Shown piece by piece: positions 7,373 to 12,470 of a stretch of 17,892 bases of DNA. The notes under the pieces are model-generated. The model did not search any database, was not told the DNA's origin, and was given only the letters and a program-made list of their open reading frames with translations. The position numbers and the translations under genes are program-made. Origin of the DNA: Acidobacteriota bacterium (GTDB lineage: Bacteria > Acidobacteriota > Vicinamibacteria > Vicinamibacterales > Vicinamibacteraceae). The stretch is from NCBI GenBank assembly GCA_023427865.1, contig JAEYZV010000593.1, forward strand, positions 1 through 17,892, written 5' to 3'. Numbering within the stretch: the stretch's first letter is position 1; every line of letters starts with the position of its first letter.

Positions 7373-8435
7373 GGCGCCCCTCGGCCACGGCGACGAGGGC
7401 CCGTGCCACGCGAGTCACCCCACGCCCGTCCACGGCACGGGGCCCTTCCCGACGCACACGCCGACGCCATGCCGGGTCCTCGATGATTCGGGCCAGCCGA
7501 TCGGCCACGCGCCGTGCAACCGCATGCGACGAGCGGCGCTCGACGACTCCCCCGTCGCACACGAGGTCGCGTGCCGCAAAGCCGGCGATCGTCGCGCGTT
7601 GCGCCGGCACGACTGCGACGCCGATCGACGGCACGCCTGCAGCGACGGCCTCGTAAAGCGACACGCCACCGCCAAGGATCGCCACGTCCACGCCCGCCAG
7701 CACGTCGGCCAACCCGAGCGGAGCGGCGACCACACGAACGCCGCCACGCCTCCCGTCGCGACCGTCCGGGGATGCGTCGCCGGCCACGAACCCCTGACCA
7801 TGGCCCACGCATCGATCGCCAGCGCGTCCGAATCGATCGGCGGGACCCGCCAGTCGTTCACGCGCCGATGCGACCGCCGACGGCACGACGATGTCGAGCC
7901 CGGGCCAGCGACGGCCGATCTCACGCGCCAGCGCGCCGATCAGGGTGCACCGCGGACCTCCGCCGAGCGAGATCAGCACCCGTCGCACCGTCCCGTTGCG
8001 GCGACTCCGGCGCGGCGGCCGGATCATCGCGTGCGCCAGCCCACGCAGCACCGACGATGAGGGCCAACCGCGTTGCGGACTCGTCACGCTGCCGTCGATG
8101 GCCAGCGTGGATGGGATTTGGCCGAGACCGAGGTCGTGCAGGCTGACGACAGGAATGCCGCGCTCGCGCGCCGCACGGCACCACGCAAGGCTGGCCGTGG
8201 CACTCGGGTCGTCGAGCACGAGCACCGCCGGACGGGAGGCGTCGATCGCGCCGGCTGGCGGACGCGGCGGAATCGTCGCGAGTGTGGTCGGCGCGCCCCT
8301 GCCACGAACACTCACGCAGGCCGGGCGCCCCAGCGCGGCAGCCAGCGCCTCGGCACGACGCAGGTGCCCGTGCCCGAGCCTGGGTCCAGCCGCGACGCGG
8401 AAGAGCGCGAACACCCGGCCCCCCGCGCCGCTCAT
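7365..8435 (-). CDS. pseG: PseG-like UDP-sugar hydrolase / GT-B family protein
   Basis: PseG removes UDP from the diacetamido sugar before the synthase step in pseudaminic acid synthesis. The 356 residues have the two-lobed GT-B pattern. Near the N-terminus is LGHGHLRRAEALA, matching the GxGHxxR motif, with H24 aligned to the family's catalytic His. The inter-domain segment is VLISLGGG (153-160). The C-terminal nucleotide site is AILGGGVSLYEAVAAGVP (252-269), with Q279 after it. A Gly/Asp/Arg-rich stretch at about 197-233 looks like an insertion relative to compact family members. The ATG at 8435 overlaps the aminotransferase stop (ATGA), and its 3' end overlaps the HAD gene by 8 nt. A genuine glycosyltransferase of the MurG-like superfamily is the main alternative. 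Confidence 0.75.
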   Translation of the reverse strand: MSGAGGRVFALFRVAAGPRLGHGHLRRAEALAAALGRPACVSVRGRGAPTTLATIPPRPPAGAIDASRPAVLVLDDPSATASLAWCRAARERGIPVVSLHDLGLGQIPSTLAIDGSVTSPQRGWPSSSVLRGLAHAMIRPPRRSRRNGTVRRVLISLGGGPRCTLIGALAREIGRRWPGLDIVVPSAVASARERLAGPADRFGRAGDRCVGHGQGFVAGDASPDGRDGRRGGVRVVAAPLGLADVLAGVDVAILGGGVSLYEAVAAGVPSIGVAVVPAQRATIAGFAARDLVCDGGVVERRSSHAVARRVADRLARIIEDPAWRRRVRREGPRAVDGRGVTRVARALVAVAEGRHA

Positions 8436-9613
8436 GCGCCCGCGCTCATGAGGCGGTCGAGCGTCTCGACGACACGGTCGACATCGTCGAACGGCATCCC
8501 GCTCCAGAACGGGAGGGACAGCGAGTTGTCGCTGTGGTACTCGGCGTTGGGGAACATGCCGCGCGCCAGCGAGAACCGCTCGGCGTAGTACGGGTGCAGG
8601 TGGAGGGCGCGGAAATGCACGCTGGTGCCGATGCCTTCACGCCCGAGCGCGGCCTGCAGTCCGTCCCGCGTCCAGCCGCACAGGGCGGGATCGACGATCA
8701 CGGCATAGAGATGCCGCGCGTGCGTCCAGCCCTCGGGGACGGCGGCCGGACGAACCAGTGGCAGGTGCGCGAGCCCGGCATCGTAGCGGTCCCAGAGACG
8801 CGCGCGCCGCGCCTGCATCTGGCCGAGCCGGGCCAGTTGCGCTAGCCCGAGCGCTGCCTGCAGGTCCATCATGTTGTACTTGAAGCCCGGCATCACCACG
8901 TCGTACTGCGCCGTCGATCCGGGCGCGTACCGCGCCCATGCGTGCCGCGACAAGCCGTGCAGCGCGGCCACGCGCATCCAGTCGGCGCGGTCGGCCGACC
9001 CCAGCGTCACCATGCCGCCCTCACCCGTCGCGAGGTTCTTCGTCGAGTAGAAGCTGAAGGCGGTGAAGTCGGCGATCGTCCCGATGCGTCGGCCGTCGAC
9101 GCTGCCGTCCACGCAATGAGCGGCGTCCTCGATGACCTGCAGGCCGTGTGCGTCGGCCAGCGCACGGAAGGCGAGCGGGTCGGCCGGCCGTCCACCGTAG
9201 TGCACCGGCGTGAGCACCCGCGTGCGCGGCGTGATCGCCGCTGCGGTGGCATCGACGTCCATGGTGGCCGTGGCGCGCACCACGTCGACGAACACCGGCG
9301 TCGCACCGGCGTGCAGCACGGTGTTGGCCGTGGCGCAGAACGTCAAGGGCGTGGTGAGCACCTCGTCGCCGGCGCCGACCCCGCAGGCGAGCAGCGAGAG
9401 GTGCAGGCCGGCCGTGCACGAGTTGAGCGCCACCGCCTCTGCCGCGCCGACGTGCTGCGCGAACGCCGCCTCGAAGGCCTTGACGCGCGGCCCGGTCGTC
9501 AGCCAGCCCGAGGCCACCACGTCGGCGAGTGCCGACAGTTCCGCCTCGCCCATGTCGGGGCGGGCCAGGGGCACGAACGGAGGGCCGCTCTGCGGCCGGG
9601 GACCGGTGGACAT
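8432..9613 (-). CDS. DegT/DnrJ/EryC1 aminotransferase, ArnB/PseC type
   Basis: This is a PLP-dependent sugar aminotransferase that converts a keto-sugar nucleotide to an amino sugar. Its 393 residues follow ArnB and PseC closely. They show SGWLTTGPRVKAFEAAFA (35-52), NSCTAGLHLSLLA, GDEVLTTPLTF and PVHYGGRPAD, then EDAAH with the PLP-binding D163. The Schiff-base Lys is K192 in FSFYSTKNLATGEGG, followed by GFKYNMMDLQAALGLAQL. Given the neuB and pseG-like neighbours, 4-amination of a UDP-4-keto-6-deoxy-HexNAc (the PseC or LegC step) is likely; ArnB-type or perosamine-type substrates are possible. The start at 9613 lacks a good Shine-Dalgarno; M21 is an alternative start. It lies 17 nt after the unknown first gene and overlaps the next gene by 4 nt. 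Confidence 0.9.
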   Translation of the reverse strand: MSTGPRPQSGPPFVPLARPDMGEAELSALADVVASGWLTTGPRVKAFEAAFAQHVGAAEAVALNSCTAGLHLSLLACGVGAGDEVLTTPLTFCATANTVLHAGATPVFVDVVRATATMDVDATAAAITPRTRVLTPVHYGGRPADPLAFRALADAHGLQVIEDAAHCVDGSVDGRRIGTIADFTAFSFYSTKNLATGEGGMVTLGSADRADWMRVAALHGLSRHAWARYAPGSTAQYDVVMPGFKYNMMDLQAALGLAQLARLGQMQARRARLWDRYDAGLAHLPLVRPAAVPEGWTHARHLYAVIVDPALCGWTRDGLQAALGREGIGTSVHFRALHLHPYYAERFSLARGMFPNAEYHSDNSLSLPFWSGMPFDDVDRVVETLDRLMSAGA

Positions 9614-9630
9614 CGGCTAGCGCCGCCGAC

Positions 9631-10257
9631 TCAGGCGGTTGGCACCAACTGGATCGCGTCGAGGCGGGCGCGCCCGTCGGTGAGGCGATCGCGCCAGGCG
9701 TCGAGCGCGCCCGCAAGGTCGACCTCGAGCGCGGCGGCCGCGGCGGTCCAGTCGCCCGCTGCCGAAGCATCCTCGATCCGGCCGGCGGCGCGTTCGATCG
9801 CGGCCACATCCTCTCCCAACCAGTCCAGCTCCGCCAAGCCCGCCTGCCGCGCCCAGACATCGGCGGTGTGCACGAGCGCCACGAGCAGCGCGAGCCCGTC
9901 GGCGAGTTCGCCGACCGCGGCCTGCCCGGCATCGGTCCGCGCGGTTCGCAGATCGGCGGCTACCGTGCGCGCGCCTGCGGTCAGGTCCGGCAGGAACCGC
10001 AGCGCGTCGTCGAGCGCCGTACCGGCCATCGTCGCCACCGGTGTCGTGTCGACGTCGACGGCATCGACCGCCGCGAGCTCGCGGGTGAGCACGTCCGCCT
10101 CACGGAATGCCGGTTCCTCGACACCATTGATGCGGAGGGTCGTCACTATGCGCCCCGTTCCCCCGAGCACCGGTTCGATGGCAGAAAGCAGCGCATCGAC
10201 GGTAATCGGCGCATTCACGCCGGGGATGAGCGAAGAATCCACGCGAAGTTCGAGCAT
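9631..10257 (-). CDS. Unrecognised protein, first gene of the glycan-stator operon
   Basis: I do not recognise a family for this 208-residue protein. It begins MLELRVDSSLIPGVNAP and has a compact, possibly beta-rich first 60 residues including IVTTLRINGVEEPAF. The remainder is Ala-rich and predicted helical, with several Trp residues (VWARQAGLAELDWLGED; DAWRDRL). There is no signal peptide, transmembrane segment or Cys. The ATG at 10257 is preferred over longer open frames because a sigma-54-type promoter (10283-10298) would put the transcript start about 15 nt upstream, and GGGAG lies 6 nt before the ATG. It is divergent from flagellin 1 and 17 nt before the aminotransferase. A flagellar or flagellin-modification role is inferred from position only. 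Confidence 0.75.
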   Translation of the reverse strand: MLELRVDSSLIPGVNAPITVDALLSAIEPVLGGTGRIVTTLRINGVEEPAFREADVLTRELAAVDAVDVDTTPVATMAGTALDDALRFLPDLTAGARTVAADLRTARTDAGQAAVGELADGLALLVALVHTADVWARQAGLAELDWLGEDVAAIERAAGRIEDASAAGDWTAAAAALEVDLAGALDAWRDRLTDGRARLDAIQLVPTA

Positions 10258-10282
10258 CAGGGTCTCCCTGTCCCCTTCATAG

Positions 10283-10298
10283 AGCAAAGGCGGGGCCA
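10283..10298 (-). promoter_or_regulatory. Sigma-54-type promoter for the leftward operon
   Basis: On the minus strand the sequence reads TGGCCCCGCCTTTGCT. It has GG and GC at the correct 10-nt spacing and a perfect TTGCT -12 box; the -24 box differs from TGGCACG at two positions. The predicted start, near 10272, leaves a leader of about 15 nt holding GGGAG and a 5-bp hairpin (10258-10262 with 10266-10270). No start site has been measured. Confidence 0.7.
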
Positions 10299-10348
10299 GC
10301 ATCGGATGGCGTCCGACCGGTCGGGCACGGATGTTGGATTGCCGAGCG

Positions 10349-10423
10349 GCGCACACGTTCGGCGCGTGCGCGGCGGTGTGCGGGCTGTGTGCGGCCCCCG
10401 CACTAAAGACCCGCACACGTGCG
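10349..10423. promoter_or_regulatory. Cluster of GTGCG/CGCAC inverted repeats, candidate operator
   Basis: Seven GTGCG or CGCAC words occur at 10350, 10366, 10378, 10389, 10399, 10412 and 10419. They build three dyads: GCGCAC-N11-GTGCGC (10349-10371), GTGCGGG-N12-CCCGCAC (10378-10403) and CGCAC-N2-GTGCG (10412-10423). The second dyad ends exactly at the -35 of the flagellin 1 promoter and the third lies inside it. Relative to the leftward sigma-54 promoter they are about 50-125 bp upstream, where enhancer-binding activators normally bind. Confidence 0.5.
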
Positions 10424-10430
10424 CCGATTC
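10404..10430 (+). promoter_or_regulatory. Sigma-28 (FliA) promoter of flagellin 1
   Basis: TAAA (10404-10407), a 15-nt spacer and GCCGATTC (10423-10430) match the FliA consensus TAAA-N15-GCCGATAA at the -35, the spacing and the first six positions of the -10. The leader of about 38 nt begins near a small hairpin (GAGCC 10438-10442, GGCTC 10447-10451). Confidence 0.85.
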
Positions 10431-10473
10431 CCCTTGTGAGCCCATTGGCTCGAATCCCGGAGGAGCAACTGCA

Positions 10474-11289
10474 ATGGCGTCGTTCTCAGTCGTGACAAAC
10501 GTGGCCTCGGTCAATGCCCAGGCCAACCTCTACCAGACGAATCTCGGGCTTCGGCAGGCCCTCACCCGCGTCTCGAGCGGCTATCGCATCAACTATTCGG
10601 GCGACGATGCGGCGGGCCTGGCGGTAGCCAACCGGTACCGATCCGACGTGGCCGTGCTGCAGCAGGGCGTCCGCAACGCCAACGACGGCTTGTCGGACCT
10701 GCAGATCAAGGACGGCGCGCTCGACAACATGTCGAAGCTGCTCGACCGGCTCGCGGTGCTGGCCACGCAGTCCGCGTCGGGCCAGACCTCGCCCACCTCG
10801 CGCACGACCCTGAACGCGGAGTTCCAGGACGTGATGAACGAGATCACCCGCGAGTCCAACGTCGCGAACCTGAACGTGGCGACCGCCAACCAGGGATTCT
10901 CGGTGTTCGTGAGCAGCAACGGGACCGACGGCGTGGTGGCGGGCACGATCAACGACGTCGACATCACGTCGCTGGGCCTGGTGGGCCTCGACATCTCGAA
11001 CCAGGCAGGCGCGCAGACCGCCGTCTCCACCGTGTCCTCGGCCATCACGAACCTGGGCGTCGTCCAGGGGCAGGTGGGCCAGCTGCAGAACCGCCTCAGC
11101 TACGCGATCAGCCTCGCGCAGAGCCAGATCGTGAACACCAAGGCCGCCGAGAGCCGCATCCGCGACGCCAACGTCGCCGAGGAGTCGGCCAACCTCACGC
11201 GCTACTCAATCCTCAACCAGTCGGGCATCGCCGCCCTCGCGCAGGCCAACCAGTCGACCAACGCCGTCCTCTCGTTGCTCCGCGGCTAG
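10474..11289 (+). CDS. fliC: Flagellin 1 (FliC-like)
   Basis: This is a filament subunit exported by the flagellar type III system. The 271 residues comprise almost only the conserved helical D0/D1 domains. The N-terminus has VSSGYRINYSGDDAAGLAVA, and LSDLQIKDGALDNMSKLLDRL follows. The C-terminus has AESRIRDANVAEESANLTR and ends in VLSLLRG. The variable middle (about 130-190) is short, so no outer D2/D3 domain is present. The ATG at 10474 was chosen because GGAGGAG (10459-10465) lies 8 nt upstream and a sigma-28 promoter ends at 10430; a longer open frame upstream is spurious. It is divergent from the glycan operon, suggesting that its product is the acceptor. It is paralogous to flagellin 2. 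Confidence 0.95.
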   Translation: MASFSVVTNVASVNAQANLYQTNLGLRQALTRVSSGYRINYSGDDAAGLAVANRYRSDVAVLQQGVRNANDGLSDLQIKDGALDNMSKLLDRLAVLATQSASGQTSPTSRTTLNAEFQDVMNEITRESNVANLNVATANQGFSVFVSSNGTDGVVAGTINDVDITSLGLVGLDISNQAGAQTAVSTVSSAITNLGVVQGQVGQLQNRLSYAISLAQSQIVNTKAAESRIRDANVAEESANLTRYSILNQSGIAALAQANQSTNAVLSLLRG

Positions 11290-11320
11290 TCGCCACCGAC
11301 GGCGACGCTCCCTCCACCGG

Positions 11321-11349
11321 CGTGGCGGGCCATCGACCGGCCCGCCACG
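11321..11349. terminator. Hairpin after flagellin 1
   Basis: A perfect 11-bp inverted repeat (CGTGGCGGGCC 11321-11331, GGCCCGCCACG 11339-11349) has a 7-nt loop and starts 32 nt after the stop. No T-run follows, so it is either a Rho-assisted terminator or an mRNA 3'-stabilising structure. A smaller CGCC/GGCG hairpin lies at 11291-11304. Confidence 0.5.
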
Positions 11350-11374
11350 AGTTCCGACGGTCTTCGCCGCGCCT

Positions 11375-11409
11375 CCTGACACCTGATACCTGGTACCTGA
11401 CACCTGGTT
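11375..11409 (+). repeat. Five tandem heptamers CCTGRYA-like
   Basis: The units are CCTGACA, CCTGATA, CCTGGTA, CCTGACA and CCTGGTT, each 7 nt with no interruption. The last base of unit 5 is the first base of the TAAA -35 box of the flagellin 2 promoter. Confidence 0.85.
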
Positions 11410-11435
11410 AAAGCCCTCGACCGCCCGCCCGATTA
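11409..11435 (+). promoter_or_regulatory. Sigma-28 (FliA) promoter of flagellin 2
   Basis: TAAA (11409-11412), a 15-nt spacer and CCCGATTA (11428-11435) match the FliA consensus with the same spacing as the promoter of flagellin 1. The transcript should start near 11441, giving a leader of roughly 70 nt, longer than that of flagellin 1. Confidence 0.8.
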
Positions 11436-11448
11436 CCTCCCCGACATA

Positions 11449-11511
11449 CGGCCCCACGGAGGGGCCGACGAGCCCGCAAGGATGCCGGCTCCGCTTGGTC
11501 AAGGAGGATCA
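11449..11511 (+). promoter_or_regulatory. Flagellin 2 leader: three ANGGA-loop hairpins, candidate CsrA target
   Basis: Hairpin 1 is CGGCCCC (11449-11455), loop ACGGA, GGGGCCG (11461-11467). Hairpin 2 is GAGCC (11470-11474) with GGCTC (11487-11491) plus an inner GC/GC pair after a C-C mismatch, presenting the hexaloop AAGGAT (11478-11483). Hairpin 3 is TGGTC (11496-11500) with GATCA (11507-11511), including one G-U pair, and the loop AAGGAG (11501-11506), which is the Shine-Dalgarno. The GGA cores are 22 and 23 nt apart. Around loop 2 the sequence CAAGGATG equals the core of the known CsrA selection consensus. CsrA and FliW are encoded in this window. Confidence 0.65.
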
Positions 11512-11513
11512 TC

Positions 11514-12320
11514 ATGGCTAGTTTCTCGGTCGTCACCAACGTCGCTGCCAACAACGCCCAGGCCAACCTGTACGCGACCAACATCGGTCTGCGCAACGCG
11601 TTGACGCGCGTCTCCAGCGGCTTCCGCATCAACAACTCGGGTGACGACGCGGCAGGTCTCGCGGTCGCCAACGGCTACCGCTCGACGGTGGCAGTGCTCA
11701 ACCAGGGCGTCCGCAACGCCAACGACGGCCTGTCGGACCTGCAGATCAAGGACGGCGCGCTCGACAACGTGTCGAAGCTGCTCGACCGCCTCTCCACGCT
11801 GGCGACTCAGGCCGCCTCGGGCCAGACCAGCAGCACCTCGCGCACGACCCTGAACGACGAGTTCCAGGACGTGCTCAGCGAGATCAACCGTGAAACCAGC
11901 GTCGCCGGCCTCTCGTCGGATCAGGGCTTCTCGGTCTTCGTGAGCAACAACAGCACCGACGGCAAGGTGGGCGGCCAGATCGGCGGCGTCACCACGACGA
12001 CGCTCGCGATCAACGCCAGCAACCTCACCACGCAGGCGGGCGCCGAGACCGCGGTGGCCGCGGTGGCCAACGCGGTGACGACGCTCGGCAGCGTGCAGGG
12101 CCAGGTCGGTACGCTGCAGAACCGCCTCAGCTACGCGATCAGCCTCGCGCAGAGCCAGATCGTGAACAACAAGGCCGCCGAGTCGCGCATCCGCGACGCC
12201 AACGTGGCCGAGGAGTCGGCCAACCTGACCCGGTTCTCGATCCTCAATCAGTCGGGCATCGCGGCCCTGGCGCAGGCCAACGGCCAGACGTCTGCGGTCC
12301 TCTCGCTCCTGCGCGGCTAA
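11514..12320 (+). CDS. fliC: Flagellin 2 (FliC-like)
   Basis: This second filament subunit of 268 residues is collinear with flagellin 1. It has VSSGFRINNSGDDAAGLAVA near the N-terminus, the same LSDLQIKDGALDN block, and AESRIRDANVAEESANLTR through VLSLLRG at the C-terminus. Differences are concentrated in the middle, which is rich in Ser, Thr and Asn (SNNSTDGKVGG, TTTTLAINASNLTTQ). That surface could accept O-linked nonulosonate; this is inference. The ATG at 11514 has AAGGAGG (11501-11507) upstream. The gene has its own sigma-28 promoter and an elaborate leader absent from flagellin 1, so it is probably the more tightly regulated copy. A T-tract terminator follows. Confidence 0.95.
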   Translation: MASFSVVTNVAANNAQANLYATNIGLRNALTRVSSGFRINNSGDDAAGLAVANGYRSTVAVLNQGVRNANDGLSDLQIKDGALDNVSKLLDRLSTLATQAASGQTSSTSRTTLNDEFQDVLSEINRETSVAGLSSDQGFSVFVSNNSTDGKVGGQIGGVTTTTLAINASNLTTQAGAETAVAAVANAVTTLGSVQGQVGTLQNRLSYAISLAQSQIVNNKAAESRIRDANVAEESANLTRFSILNQSGIAALAQANGQTSAVLSLLRG

Positions 12321-12334
12321 TCGCCGGGCACCTT

Positions 12335-12376
12335 CGCGCCGGTCGGGCACCTCCGGGCCTGGTCGGCGCGCTTTTT
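12335..12376 (+). terminator. Rho-independent-type terminator after flagellin 2
   Basis: CGCGCCG (12335-12341) pairs with CGGCGCG (12364-12370) and is followed by CTTTTT (12371-12376). It starts 15 nt after the TAA stop. The loop is long (22 nt), which weakens the call. Confidence 0.55.
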
Positions 12377-12401
12377 CCACCCCTTCCGCACCCGATCCCG
12401 T

Positions 12402-12428
12402 TACAGCTTCCCGCTACACTGCCGATTG
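12402..12428 (+). promoter_or_regulatory. Sigma-28 (FliA) promoter of fliD
   Basis: TACA (12402-12405), a 15-nt spacer and GCCGATTG (12421-12428) form a FliA-type promoter with the same geometry as the two flagellin promoters. The -35 has one mismatch to TAAA. Confidence 0.75.
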
Positions 12429-12436
12429 TGGAGACA

Positions 12437-12462
12437 GGTCTCCCCGCTCGGGAGACCGGAGG
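12437..12462 (+). promoter_or_regulatory. fliD leader hairpin abutting the Shine-Dalgarno
   Basis: GGTCTCCC (12437-12444) and GGGAGACC (12450-12457) form a perfect 8-bp stem with loop CGCTC. The next base begins GGAGG (12458-12462), the ribosome site, 8 nt before the ATG. The hairpin would start only a few nt from the predicted 5' end of the transcript. Confidence 0.6.
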
Positions 12463-12470
12463 CGTGTGCC

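Noticed and set aside
10447..10458. GGCTCGAATCCC resembles a tRNA T-arm
   Set aside because: No acceptor stem, anticodon arm or CCA partner can be folded around it; it lies in the flagellin 1 leader between promoter and Shine-Dalgarno.
9529..10473. Extending flagellin 1 upstream to 586 residues
   Set aside because: Flagellins begin at the MASFSVVTN-type N-terminus, and the extension would run through the sigma-28 promoter and the opposite-strand gene.
11375..11409. Tandem repeats considered as a CRISPR array
   Set aside because: Units are 7 nt with no spacers; CRISPR repeats are about 23-40 nt separated by unique spacers, and no cas gene is present.
10261..12444. GGTCTCCC found both near 10261 and in the fliD leader as a shared regulatory site
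   Set aside because: It sits in different contexts and orientations relative to the genes, and an 8-nt match at this GC content can be chance.
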